This document shows, one piece after another, positions 17,082 through 25,635 of a DNA stretch of 64,000 nucleotides. The translations under genes and the position numbers were made by a program. Source of the stretch: an uncultured Bacteroidales bacterium (GTDB lineage: Bacteria; Bacteroidota; Bacteroidia; Bacteroidales; UBA932). The DNA is taken from assembly GCA_944323845.1 (NCBI GenBank), contig CALUUA010000001.1, positions 186,001 to 250,000 of the forward strand, given 5' to 3'. Position 1 is the first letter of the stretch; each line of letters starts with the position of its first letter. The notes under the pieces were generated by a model. That model ran no database searches, was not told the DNA's origin, and saw only the letters and a program-made list of their open reading frames with translations.

Positions 17082-20000
17082 TCAGAATGTTATGCCTAAA
17101 GAGAGTGAGACCGAACGGGCGAAAGGGTAGTCGATGCCCCGTTCCACCCTTACGGACGAAGCCCTGAAAATATCGTTCATGCTCAGCTGGAGCGAAAGGG
17201 CCGACAGCTTCAGCTTGCGTATCATCCTGTCGGGAAACTCATAGCCGATATTTATGGACTCGCCTGTGAAAGTGTTGTCATCCATGACGAAACGTGATGA
17301 CTTGTCGGTAGTCTGTACCAGAGATATGCCCTTGAAGTAGGCTTCCCTGTTCGCCGTGGACCATCTGTCGTAGAGGGCGCGTCTGTCCTGATTGTTGTAG
17401 ACATCCTCCGTCCCGATATTCTCCACTTTCTGGAACAGCGAGGTGTTGAATATCTGTCCTCCTATCTGATACCGGAAATAGCACCCTATGTAGAGTCCCT
17501 TGAAATAGAGCGTAGTGCCGAGCACTCCTTCCAGCTTCGGCTGGGTATCTCCGACCACCACTTCATCGTTCACGTCGTATGTGAAGGAATAGCTGCCGTC
17601 TTTCTTTATGAAAAGTTCCTGACCCGTGGCCGGGTCAATGCCTGCGGATCTCACTGCCCATATCGCCGTAGGGCTGCCGCCGTCATAATATCTGGTCGTT
17701 CCGACCAATGACGACCGTCCCTCGTCATTGAGCTGGCTGAAGGAATTTCCGATATCGGCATATCTGGAGCGCGAACTGGTGGCATTGACGCTGATGTTCC
17801 AGTTTATCCCTTCGTGCGGCCTGTATATCGGGGAAATCTTGAAAGTGGCCTCCCATCCCTGCGTCTTCTGCGACCCCGCGTTCATGGCCACGCTGGACAC
17901 GCCCATGGAACCTCGTGTGGAAATGATGGCCAGAAGCGGATCCGTGTCTTTCCAGAAATAGTCGAAAGTGATGTTGATCCTGTCGTCCCAGAATGTGATA
18001 TCCGTACCGATGTCGTAGTTTATCGTTTCCTGCCATGCCAGATCCGTGTTTCCCAGATCATTGACTATCACTCCTGTACCGAAGACATTCGTCATCCAGC
18101 CGTTGAACCTGTAGGTGGTGAATGCCTGATAGGCGGAGAAATTCTGGTTTCCGGGATTTCCGACAGATCCCCTTATCTTGAGCATCTGGAAAAAGGATGT
18201 CTTGTCCGTCAGGAAGTCTTCATTGTGGATGTTCCATCCTATTCCCACGGACCACGTGTTCCGGAACTTGTTGCCTGTCCCGAACATGGATGCCCCGTCG
18301 AGGCGGTAATTGACGTCCAGAAGGTAGCGGTCATCGTAGGCATAGCCTCCGTTCAGATAGAAACTTACGGCTCTCTTTACGGTCTCGCTATAGTCGGGGC
18401 TGTCGCCTTCGGGATAATTGTTCGCGAAAGACGGAGCGGCGAACTGGTCGTCTGTAAAGCCATTGGCTGAATAGCCGAAATCCTGATATTTGGTGTTGCT
18501 GAAATTGAAGCCGCCCACGGCGTTCACCATGTGCTTGTCAGCGATGAGTTTTCCGAAGGTCACGGCCGCATCGCCCTCGTAGCTGAGGTCTTTCCTGACA
18601 CTTTGGGTGAAAAGACCCTTTTCGGTGTCTTCCAGATCATCGAACTGCGAATGGAGAGGGGAGAGACGCATCTGGTCGTCCTGATCGCTCTTGGTGATTC
18701 CGAATTTGGCCCGGAACCGCAGATAATCCTTTATGAACCACTCGAAAATGAAGTTGTTCGTAAAGCCGAAGCTCTCGGAGGTGTCGTAGTTGTTCAGGTG
18801 CGCATTCCAGAGAGGATTCGAGACAGGGTAGTCATCGGTCCCTTCTTCCGGGTAATACAGGTACTTGTCTATTCCGTTGTCGGCGTTGTATTTCCTGTAG
18901 TACGGATTCGCGTAGGCATATTCGGAAAACGATACGGCAGGGTCGTTCGTGTTGAGGTAGTTGATGGTCAGCTTATTGCTGAACTGGAATTTCCCTGTGC
19001 GGTAAATCAGGTCGATGTTGCCCTCCAAGGTCTGTCTGTCCGAGCCTTTCATCACTCCGTACACGCCTCCGTAACTCAGGCCGATGCCGTAGCGGATTTT
19101 TTCCTCCCCGCCTTCGGCGTAAAGGTTGTGCTTGTGCGTGAAGCCGGTACGGATGGGCTCGCTTAGCCAGTATGTGTCTGTGCCGCTTTCTATGGACTTC
19201 AGCCTTTCGTTCCTCAGGTTGTCCAGCCTTATCTGATTGAACGGATCCCCGTTTCCGTCAGTGTAGACTCCTGCCAATGTCTCGAATTCGAGTTTTTCTC
19301 TGGCATTCATCAGGTTATAGTCGCTCAAGTCAGCTATTTCCACTCCGAAATCGCCTTTGTATGACAGCTGGAGACGTCCTCTGGCAGGCGCCTTGGTCTC
19401 GATGACCACTACGCCGTTCGATGCCTTGGAGCCGTAGATTGCCGTGGAAGCGGCATCTTTCAATATGGTCACGGACGCCACCCTGTTCATGTTCAGGTTC
19501 ATGACGGTTTCCAGAGTGGTCTCGAAGCCGTCCAGAATGAACAGAGGCTGGTTCGGGTCTGTCCCGTACTCCTCTCTCAGACCAGCCACGCTTGTCTTTC
19601 CCCGGATCTCGATGTCCGGCATTGTGTTCGGATTCGAGCCGAACTGGGTGCTTTCCATTATCTTGAAAGACGGATCCAGTGTCTGGAGGCTCTGCATGAT
19701 GTTCATCGAGCCGACCTTTTTCAGCTGGTCTCCCTTGAAGGTGGCGGAAGCTCCAGTGAAACTTTCCTTCTTTCGCTCATATACACCGGTGACCACGACA
19801 TCGTCAAGCTCCATCGTGTTGGCATCCAGGACTATGCGCGAGAAAGAGTCTGCATTCCCAGGATGGTATTCCTTTACCAGAGTCTCGTAGCCGACATAGG
19901 AGAACACTATGTTTGTGGCATAGTCGGGAATTTCCAGAGTGAATTTCCCGTCCAGATCCGTGGCCACACCGTGAAGCGTGCCTTCTATCATGACCGATAC

Positions 20001-20168
20001 TCCGATGAGAGGGTATCCGTCGCCCGAGTCCGTCACTGTGCCGCTGAGCTTTACCGTTCCGCCCTGATTCTGGGCTGCCGCATCCTGCCCGAATGCGGCA
20101 ATGGCCGCGACCACTGCTATCGCGAATATCCGGAAACCCCGGGATTTCAACATGAAAGAATAGTCCAT
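17082..20168 (-). CDS. SusC/RagA-family TonB-linked outer-membrane transporter
   Basis: Full-length SusC-type transporter of about 1028 residues. Start set at 20168 (MDYSF; 20153 MLKSR is equally possible) since both precede a clean signal peptide ending at AAAQ; an upstream in-frame ATG at 20225 would overrun the promoter-like box. Domains: carboxypeptidase-like domain (GTVTDSGDGYPLIGVSVMIEG), TonB-box/plug junction (LDDVVVTGVYERKKESFTG), plug (FILDGFETTLETV, STAIYGSKASNGVVVIETKA) and barrel ending in LGITF. There is no STN domain, so an anti-sigma partnership is not expected. First gene of a seven-gene minus-strand operon. Confidence 0.93.
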   Translation of the reverse strand: MDYSFMLKSRGFRIFAIAVVAAIAAFGQDAAAQNQGGTVKLSGTVTDSGDGYPLIGVSVMIEGTLHGVATDLDGKFTLEIPDYATNIVFSYVGYETLVKEYHPGNADSFSRIVLDANTMELDDVVVTGVYERKKESFTGASATFKGDQLKKVGSMNIMQSLQTLDPSFKIMESTQFGSNPNTMPDIEIRGKTSVAGLREEYGTDPNQPLFILDGFETTLETVMNLNMNRVASVTILKDAASTAIYGSKASNGVVVIETKAPARGRLQLSYKGDFGVEIADLSDYNLMNAREKLEFETLAGVYTDGNGDPFNQIRLDNLRNERLKSIESGTDTYWLSEPIRTGFTHKHNLYAEGGEEKIRYGIGLSYGGVYGVMKGSDRQTLEGNIDLIYRTGKFQFSNKLTINYLNTNDPAVSFSEYAYANPYYRKYNADNGIDKYLYYPEEGTDDYPVSNPLWNAHLNNYDTSESFGFTNNFIFEWFIKDYLRFRAKFGITKSDQDDQMRLSPLHSQFDDLEDTEKGLFTQSVRKDLSYEGDAAVTFGKLIADKHMVNAVGGFNFSNTKYQDFGYSANGFTDDQFAAPSFANNYPEGDSPDYSETVKRAVSFYLNGGYAYDDRYLLDVNYRLDGASMFGTGNKFRNTWSVGIGWNIHNEDFLTDKTSFFQMLKIRGSVGNPGNQNFSAYQAFTTYRFNGWMTNVFGTGVIVNDLGNTDLAWQETINYDIGTDITFWDDRINITFDYFWKDTDPLLAIISTRGSMGVSSVAMNAGSQKTQGWEATFKISPIYRPHEGINWNISVNATSSRSRYADIGNSFSQLNDEGRSSLVGTTRYYDGGSPTAIWAVRSAGIDPATGQELFIKKDGSYSFTYDVNDEVVVGDTQPKLEGVLGTTLYFKGLYIGCYFRYQIGGQIFNTSLFQKVENIGTEDVYNNQDRRALYDRWSTANREAYFKGISLVQTTDKSSRFVMDDNTFTGESINIGYEFPDRMIRKLKLSALSLQLSMNDIFRASSVRVERGIDYPFARSVSLSLGITF

Positions 20169-20194
20169 ACAGGTTCGTATAAAAACAATGAGGA

Positions 20195-20226
20195 CAAATT
20201 TAAAATGAGTTTCGAGATTTTTCAAG
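20195..20226 (-). promoter_or_regulatory. Probable promoter of the minus-strand SusC operon
   Basis: On the minus strand, TAAATTTG (20202-20195) matches the Bacteroidetes -7 box TAnnTTTG. CTTG at 20226-20223, 20 bases further upstream, is one base off the -33 TTTG. The box is 26 bases from the chosen susC start. Confidence 0.5.
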
Positions 20227-20320
20227 AAATCTTTTGCGGTCCGGCTGGCAATATGCAGGAAAAAATGTAAATTTGCGCTTCGTATCCCTGAAAATCTGCA
20301 AATAATAAGAATAAAATAAG

Positions 20321-21796
20321 ATGATAACGTTTTGTCTGTCGATTCTCGCTCTGGTGGCGGGCTATCTGATTTACGGTAAATTCGTGGACAAGTTTTTCGG
20401 AGCCGATCCGAAAAGGACGACGCCCGCTGTCACAAAGGCCGACGGCGTGGATTTCAAGGAAATGCCTGCATGGAAGATTTTCGTCATCCAGTTCCTGAAT
20501 ATAGCCGGACTGGGTCCTATCTTCGGAGCCATCATGGGAGCGGCTTACGGCCCGGCGGCATATCTGTGGATAGTGTTCGGATGCATATTCATGGGAGCTG
20601 TCCATGACTATTTCTCCGGTATGCTGTCGCTCAGGAACGATGGGGTGAACATGCCGGACGTGACGGGAAAATATCTCGGGAAGGCGGGCAAGACTGTCAT
20701 GTCCGTAGTCGTTCCGTTCCTGCTTCTGGCCATCGGCGTCTCCTTCGTGACAGGACCGGCAGACCTGATGCAGTCCCTCACAGGATGGGACAAGACCTGG
20801 TGGCTCTATATCATCTTCGTCTATTATATTCTGGCCACCCTTCTGCCGATAGACAAGATTATCGGCTCCATATATCCGTACATGGGAGCGGCCCTGCTTT
20901 TCATGGCTGTCGGCGTAGGCGGGGCAATGCTCTGGGGCGACATCACCGGCTCTGTCGCCATGACTGAACTGACTCCGGATATGCTGAAGAACTGGCATGC
21001 GGACCCTCAGGACAATATCCTGATCCCGATGCTCTTCATCGTGATTTCATGCGGAGCCATTTCCGGATTCCATTCCACGCAGTCGCCCCTGATGTCCAGG
21101 TGTCTGAAGAACGAGAAATACGGCCGTCCGGTATTCTACGGGGCCATGATTGCTGAAGGTATCGTGGCCATGATATGGGCAAGTGCCGCCATGGCATATT
21201 TCGGAGGACCGGAAGGCCTCAACAAGGCTGCGACGGAGGGAATAATGATAGACGGCGTGCTGACTCAGGTGACACCTGCCATAGCCGTAGACATGATTTG
21301 CAAGAGCTGGCTCGGCAAGGTAGGCGCCATCATAGCTGTCATCGGAGTGGTGGTATGTCCCATAACTTCAGGGGACACAGCCTTCCGCAGCATGAGACTG
21401 ACGCTGGCGGATCTTTTCAAATATGACCAGAAGAAGATATCCCATCGTCTGATAGTCTCTGTGCCGGTGTTCGCAGTGGCTTATTTCTGCTGCATGATGG
21501 ATTTTTCCACGATATGGAACTATGTCGGAATCTGCAATCAGCTTCTGGCGGCCATCGTCCTGTGGACCGTAGCGGCCTATCTGATAAAGTCGGGCAAACC
21601 GCACTGGATGGCTTCCATACCTGCCACTTTCCTGACATTCGTGTGTGTCAGCTATTTCATGATGGCACCATTCAAGTCGGGCGGACTGCATCTCGCCCCT
21701 GTCATCGGATATGTGGCCGGAGCGGTTGCGGCTCTTGCAGTTTTGATCTACTGCATCATAGTCGCGCGGAAAGGGGCTGTGAAACTCGTGCGTTGA
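20321..21796 (+). CDS. cstA: CstA-family pyruvate/peptide transporter (carbon starvation protein A)
   Basis: Polytopic inner-membrane protein of the CstA/BtsT family, which imports pyruvate and possibly peptides in studied bacteria. Family signatures are present: ALVAGYLIYGKFVDKFFG at the start, the conserved IAGLGPIFGAIMGAAYGP loop and VFGCIFMGAVHDYFSGM, then CGAISGFHSTQSPLMSRCL and VVVCPITSGDTAFRSMRL. At 491 residues it matches the shorter CstA forms of Bacteroidota and not the roughly 700-residue E. coli protein. Transcribed alone, divergent from the SusC operon; a TAAATTTG -7-like box sits at 20268-20275, but no TTTG is at the right distance. Confidence 0.93.
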   Translation: MITFCLSILALVAGYLIYGKFVDKFFGADPKRTTPAVTKADGVDFKEMPAWKIFVIQFLNIAGLGPIFGAIMGAAYGPAAYLWIVFGCIFMGAVHDYFSGMLSLRNDGVNMPDVTGKYLGKAGKTVMSVVVPFLLLAIGVSFVTGPADLMQSLTGWDKTWWLYIIFVYYILATLLPIDKIIGSIYPYMGAALLFMAVGVGGAMLWGDITGSVAMTELTPDMLKNWHADPQDNILIPMLFIVISCGAISGFHSTQSPLMSRCLKNEKYGRPVFYGAMIAEGIVAMIWASAAMAYFGGPEGLNKAATEGIMIDGVLTQVTPAIAVDMICKSWLGKVGAIIAVIGVVVCPITSGDTAFRSMRLTLADLFKYDQKKISHRLIVSVPVFAVAYFCCMMDFSTIWNYVGICNQLLAAIVLWTVAAYLIKSGKPHWMASIPATFLTFVCVSYFMMAPFKSGGLHLAPVIGYVAGAVAALAVLIYCIIVARKGAVKLVR

Positions 21797-21841
21797 CGGC
21801 GGTTTCCCGGGTGCCGGAGAGGCTTCGGGGGAAATGCAAGG

Positions 21842-22294
21842 TTACTGGGCTTTCCTTTTCCGGGTAGGCCGTCCTATCAGCTGGATGTCGATGTTTTCGA
21901 TGCTGTAGCCCCTGAATCTGCGTCTGCTGAAATACTTCTCGATGATCTCCATCAGGTCATTGTCCACGACATCCCTGTACTGGTGATTTTCGCAGTCGTA
22001 GATATGGAAATGCCTGAATGTGTTGACGTCGAAATACATTTTGTTGTTGGAACTCAACCTGTGATGATATATTCCGAGCATGGCCATGCTGGTGAGTATG
22101 TTGTAGACGGAAGCCACGGTGACCTTCGTGCCGCTGCTCTTCTGTATTTCCTCAGTCACCATGTCGGCCGATGCATGACCCAGTTTGAGCATGGCTTCAT
22201 GTACCGCCAGACGCTGGGGCGTGGCTTTGAGGGAGTGGGATTTTAGGATGTTCTTGAAATGTTCTATATTGTTTTTCTGTGTCTGGGTAGTCAT
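21842..22294 (-). CDS. Fur-family transcriptional regulator (PerR/Fur-like)
   Basis: 150-residue metal-dependent repressor of the Fur superfamily. Start set at 22294 (MTTQTQKN), as the upstream extension is AT-rich leader. The winged helix is clear (LKSHSLKATPQRLAVHEAM, TVASVYNILTSMAMLGI) and the regulatory site ligands are visible in MYFDVNTFRHFHIYDC (Asp, His, His). Only one Cys follows where the CxxC structural zinc site usually lies, so the structural zinc site appears absent. Iron- or peroxide-sensing cannot be told apart from sequence. It is divergent from a dehydrogenase gene with a shared 146-base regulatory region. Confidence 0.87.
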   Translation of the reverse strand: MTTQTQKNNIEHFKNILKSHSLKATPQRLAVHEAMLKLGHASADMVTEEIQKSSGTKVTVASVYNILTSMAMLGIYHHRLSSNNKMYFDVNTFRHFHIYDCENHQYRDVVDNDLMEIIEKYFSRRRFRGYSIENIDIQLIGRPTRKRKAQ

Positions 22295-22359
22295 ATAGTC
22301 CGTTTTGTCACGCAAAAATATGAAAAAAAAGCATTGCTCCAAAATAAAATTGAAATATT

Positions 22360-22390
22360 CAAATTTATACCATTGCCGCAGTGTGGCAAT
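22360..22390 (-). promoter_or_regulatory. Promoter of the Fur-family gene with an embedded inverted repeat
   Basis: Minus-strand TAAATTTG (22367-22360) is a perfect -7 box; ATTG at 22390-22387, 19 bases upstream, is one base off the -33 TTTG. Between them lies the inverted repeat ATTGCC (22372-22377)/GGCAAT (22385-22390) with a 7-base gap, overlapping the -33 element, a plausible operator. A second, less perfect AT-rich palindrome (CAATCAAATTTTTATAATTG, 22401-22420) sits between this promoter and the divergent gene. Confidence 0.5.
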
Positions 22391-22440
22391 AATATATTGT
22401 CAATCAAATTTTTATAATTGTAGTTACAGTAGTTTTTGAG

Positions 22441-23292
22441 ATGAATAGGACTGATTTTCCTTATGGCGGATTCGACTCCTGCGCCGTAATAACCGGGGCA
22501 GCAGGTGGCATGGGGCGCGTTTATGCCGGACTTCTGGCTGAGAGCGGATACTCCCTGATAATGGTCGACATTTCCGGAGAACGCCTGGAGGCGGCTGCAG
22601 ATGAGATTCGCGCCCGAATTGCCGGGACAGACCTGCCCGGCAAGGAAAAATTCAGGATACTGACTCTGGCGCAGGATCTTTCCTGCATGGATGCTGCCTC
22701 GAAAGTGGGGGCGGCGGCTTCGGAGTTCGGCTGTCCGGTGGAGATACTCATCAACAATGCCGGTCTTTTTTTCATGAAGGAGATAGCGGCGGCGGACAGG
22801 AGACAGCTTTCGCTCATCCTGATGGTGCATAATTATACGCCTCTTATGCTCTGCCGCGAATTTGTGCCCGGGATGAAGGAGCGCGGACGCGGTTATGTCT
22901 TGAATATTTCGTCCCTTGCCGCATGGATGCCTTGGCCGGCTGTGGGCATGTATGCCGATACGAAAAGGTTCATCAAGGCTTTTTCGCGTTCTCTCCGTCT
23001 GGAATGCAGGGGCACAGGGGTGAGTGTCACGACTGCATATTTCGGTGCCGTGGATACTCCGCTGTATCCACTGAAACCTTCATTGCGGCGGCTGGCAGTC
23101 AGGCTTTGTGTCATGATTCCTCCGCAGAAGGCTGCGTACAAGGCTCTGAAAGCCATGTTCCGCAGACGGAAGGGGTTGATGCCCGGGCTTCTGAACCATA
23201 TTTTCAGACCTCTCATCGCGATTCTTCCTGACTGGATAATCGGCCCTGTGTACAGTATGGTGCGGAAACATGTTCAGGGTCTTGACCGCTAA
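22441..23292 (+). CDS. Short-chain dehydrogenase/reductase
   Basis: NAD(P)-dependent oxidoreductase of the classical SDR type, 283 residues. Seen in order: the Rossmann glycine motif TGAAGGMGRVYA (about residue 18), an Asp at the end of strand 2 (MVDISGERLEAA, favouring NAD), NNAG (about residue 106), the catalytic Ser in NISSLAAW and the catalytic YADTK. The C-terminal 50 residues are basic and hydrophobic, as in membrane-associated lipid-acting SDRs (DltE/YqjQ-like). Substrate unknown. Divergent from the Fur-family gene; TATAATTG at 22413-22420 may be its -7 box. Confidence 0.88.
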   Translation: MNRTDFPYGGFDSCAVITGAAGGMGRVYAGLLAESGYSLIMVDISGERLEAAADEIRARIAGTDLPGKEKFRILTLAQDLSCMDAASKVGAAASEFGCPVEILINNAGLFFMKEIAAADRRQLSLILMVHNYTPLMLCREFVPGMKERGRGYVLNISSLAAWMPWPAVGMYADTKRFIKAFSRSLRLECRGTGVSVTTAYFGAVDTPLYPLKPSLRRLAVRLCVMIPPQKAAYKALKAMFRRRKGLMPGLLNHIFRPLIAILPDWIIGPVYSMVRKHVQGLDR

Positions 23293-23370
23293 ATATGGCC
23301 GGCCGGGGAGGAAAAACGAAAATTTTGTGTAAGTTTGCAGTCTTGTTTTCAGTTTAATTTACAGTTTGCG

Positions 23371-24297
23371 ATGATGGAAAATGTCAGATGTATGATAATA
23401 GGAGGCGGTCCTGCGGGATATACTGCGGCTGTATATGCCGCCCGGGCGAATCTGTCCCCTGTATTGTACGAAGGTATCCAGCCGGGAGGCCAGCTTACCA
23501 CCACTACCGATATCGAGAATTTTCCCGGTTTCGAGAACGGGATCGGCGGACAGGCTCTGATGGATGCCATGAGGGCTCAGGCTGTCAGGCTCGGGACGGA
23601 TATCAGAAGAGGCATAATCACAGGAGCTGACCTGTCGTCCAGACCCTTCAGTATCAGTATAGATAACGGGGATACCGTCATGGCGGACGCTCTTATCATC
23701 GCTACCGGAGCCACAGCGAAATATCTCGGTCTTGAGTCCGAAGAAAAATTCAAGGGCATGGGCGTGTCCGCCTGCGCCACCTGCGACGGGTTCTTCTACA
23801 GAAACAGGGATGTGGCCGTAGTCGGCGGCGGAGATACAGCCTGTGAAGAGGCGGCCTATCTTGCCGGCATATGCAGGAAGGTGTATATGATAGTCCGCAG
23901 GGATGTCCTCCGCGCATCGCAAGCCATGCAGAAAAAGGTGCAGTCCACTCCGAACATAGAAATATTGTGGAACTGCAACACTAAGGAGGTTCTCGGAGAT
24001 TTGTCCGGCGTCACCGGCGTCCGTCTTGTGCGCAAGGACGGTGAAGAATTCGACATAGCCGTGGACGGTTTTTTTCTGGCTATCGGACATCATCCGAATT
24101 CGGAACTTTTCTCGAAATGGCTGGATACGGATGAAAACGGCTATATCATCACCGACGGCAAGACTTCCCGGACGAATGTCGACGGCGTATTCGCTGCAGG
24201 CGATGTCCAGGATCCGCTTTACAGACAGGCTGTGACTGCTGCAGCATCAGGCTGCAGGGCCGCTCTGGATGCGGAAAGATTCCTCAATCTGTCATAA
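23371..24297 (+). CDS. trxB: Thioredoxin reductase (NADPH)
   Basis: Flavoprotein that reduces thioredoxin with NADPH in the cytoplasm. FAD site IIGGGPAGYTAAVYAAR at the N-terminus, redox pair CATC (Cys135/Cys138), NADPH site VVGGGDTACEEAAYL and the C-terminal FAD motif GVFAAGDVQDP. 308 residues is the normal length. Start at 23371 gives two Met codons (ATGATG) directly before the FAD strand; the longer in-frame start at 23335 overlaps a TAAGTTTG -7-like box (23330-23337). Likely first gene of trxB-bamD-rpoZ-recN. Confidence 0.96.
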   Translation: MMENVRCMIIGGGPAGYTAAVYAARANLSPVLYEGIQPGGQLTTTTDIENFPGFENGIGGQALMDAMRAQAVRLGTDIRRGIITGADLSSRPFSISIDNGDTVMADALIIATGATAKYLGLESEEKFKGMGVSACATCDGFFYRNRDVAVVGGGDTACEEAAYLAGICRKVYMIVRRDVLRASQAMQKKVQSTPNIEILWNCNTKEVLGDLSGVTGVRLVRKDGEEFDIAVDGFFLAIGHHPNSELFSKWLDTDENGYIITDGKTSRTNVDGVFAAGDVQDPLYRQAVTAAASGCRAALDAERFLNLS

Positions 24298-24319
24298 CTC
24301 CGATATAGTGGATAAAACA

Positions 24320-25201
24320 ATGATGAAACGTTTACTGATTTTTCTGGCAGCTTCCCTGGCCCTGTTTTCATGCAAGTCGCAGTATGAAATCCTGCTTAAC
24401 AGCAACGATGTCGATACCAAGTACGAGGCTGCTTTCGCGTATTACAACGACAGGAAATATTCGAAGGCTGCCGCCCTGTTCGAGTCGCTTTCTGTGCTGA
24501 CTACGGGAACGGAAAAGGACGATACTGTCCAGTACTACTGGGGGCTGAGCAATTATAGGTTCAAGGATTATTATACGGCAGAGACGAATTTCGATCATTT
24601 TCTGGAGTATTTCCCGAGGAGCCCTTTCGCTCCGGAGGCGAGATTTCTCAGGCTCGACTGCCTGTATCGTTCCACCCTTCGGTACGAACTGGATCAGAAT
24701 CCTACGTACAAGGCCATGAATGCCATTTCCGAATACATGCAGGAATATCCCAATTCAGTCCACATGGATGCATGCAAGAAGATGATGGAGGATCTGGAAA
24801 TCAGACTCGACACCAAGGCATACGAGGCCGCACGCCTGTATTACAAGATGGAGGATTACATAGCTTCCCGCGTCACTTTCCGCAACATCCTGAAGGAAGA
24901 TGCGGACAATGTATTCAGGGAGGATATCCTGTACTACATAGCCATGTCTTCGTACAAGTACGCCCAGCTCAGCATCAAGCAGAAACAGAAAGAGAGGTAC
25001 ATGACTTTCGTGGATGATTATCTGAACTTCAAGGGCGAGTATCCTGATTCGGATTATTGCAGGGAACTGGATATTCTGTACCGTCGTGCCCAGAGGGAAC
25101 TCGGCAGGTATGCCGGGGCGGAAAATTCCATGACAGACAAGGAAATCGAGAAGGAAATACGGAAATCCGAAAAAATTTCTTCAAAAAAAGAAAAAAACTG
25201 A
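24320..25201 (+). CDS. bamD: Outer-membrane assembly lipoprotein BamD
   Basis: Periplasm-facing lipoprotein of the BAM complex that inserts beta-barrels, partner of the BamA encoded at 33275. Lipobox LFSC (about Cys17) after a short signal peptide; then TPR repeats (KYEAAFAYYNDRKYSKAAALF, YFPRSPFAPEARFLRLDCLY, YPDSDYCRELDILYRRAQREL) typical of BamD/YfiO. Start chosen at the ATGATG at 24320. The C-terminus is a charged Lys/Glu tail with A-runs. 22 bases after trxB. Confidence 0.9.
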   Translation: MMKRLLIFLAASLALFSCKSQYEILLNSNDVDTKYEAAFAYYNDRKYSKAAALFESLSVLTTGTEKDDTVQYYWGLSNYRFKDYYTAETNFDHFLEYFPRSPFAPEARFLRLDCLYRSTLRYELDQNPTYKAMNAISEYMQEYPNSVHMDACKKMMEDLEIRLDTKAYEAARLYYKMEDYIASRVTFRNILKEDADNVFREDILYYIAMSSYKYAQLSIKQKQKERYMTFVDDYLNFKGEYPDSDYCRELDILYRRAQRELGRYAGAENSMTDKEIEKEIRKSEKISSKKEKN

Positions 25202-25237
25202 TTCCCGGAATCGTAAAAAAAGAAAAATATCGCTGCC

Positions 25238-25262
25238 GGACGGATTTTTTTGAAACCCGTCC
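25238..25262. other. Stem-loop between bamD and rpoZ
   Basis: GGACGG (25238-25243) pairs with CCGTCC (25257-25262) around a T-rich 13-base loop. There is no T-run after the stem, so it is not a classical terminator; it may set the ratio of the upstream and downstream messages. Confidence 0.35.
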
Positions 25263-25302
25263 ATATTACGGCGGTATAATTAAATAGAGAAACATTTTCA
25301 TC

Positions 25303-25626
25303 ATGAACAAGAAGACAATACCTACCAACACTGTCACACGCGACCTGTGCGACATAGCTGCCCCTACGGGCAATATCTATGAATCTGTCGTAATCCTCTC
25401 GAAGAGGGCTAACCAGATAGCCATAGCAGAGAAGAAAGAGCTTACCAGAAAACTGGAAGACTTCAAGAACGACAGGGATACTATGGAGGAAGTATTTGAA
25501 AACAGGGAGCAGATAGAGATTTCCAAGTATTACGAGAAACAGCCTAAACCTGCGCTCGTGGCCATTTCAGAATTCGAGGCAGGCGAGATATATTACAGAA
25601 TGGCCAAAAAAGAGGAGGAAGAATAG
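25303..25626 (+). CDS. rpoZ: RNA polymerase omega subunit, Rpb6-like
   Basis: 107-residue Bacteroidota-type omega subunit that helps assemble RNA polymerase. The Rpb6/omega core is visible: DIAAPTGNIYESVVILSKRAN, QIAIAEKKELTRKL, and a C-terminal PALVAISEFEAGEIYYRM with an acidic tail. The bamD-rpoZ-recN neighbourhood is the normal Bacteroidales arrangement, although the coaBC gene often found between rpoZ and recN is absent here. Confidence 0.88.
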   Translation: MNKKTIPTNTVTRDLCDIAAPTGNIYESVVILSKRANQIAIAEKKELTRKLEDFKNDRDTMEEVFENREQIEISKYYEKQPKPALVAISEFEAGEIYYRMAKKEEEE

Positions 25627-25635
25627 TCCGGAAAG

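Noticed and set aside
20321..21796. Frameshifted or truncated CstA, because it is far shorter than the E. coli protein
   Set aside because: The N- and C-terminal hydrophobic segments and all central motifs are continuous; the short form is normal in this phylum.
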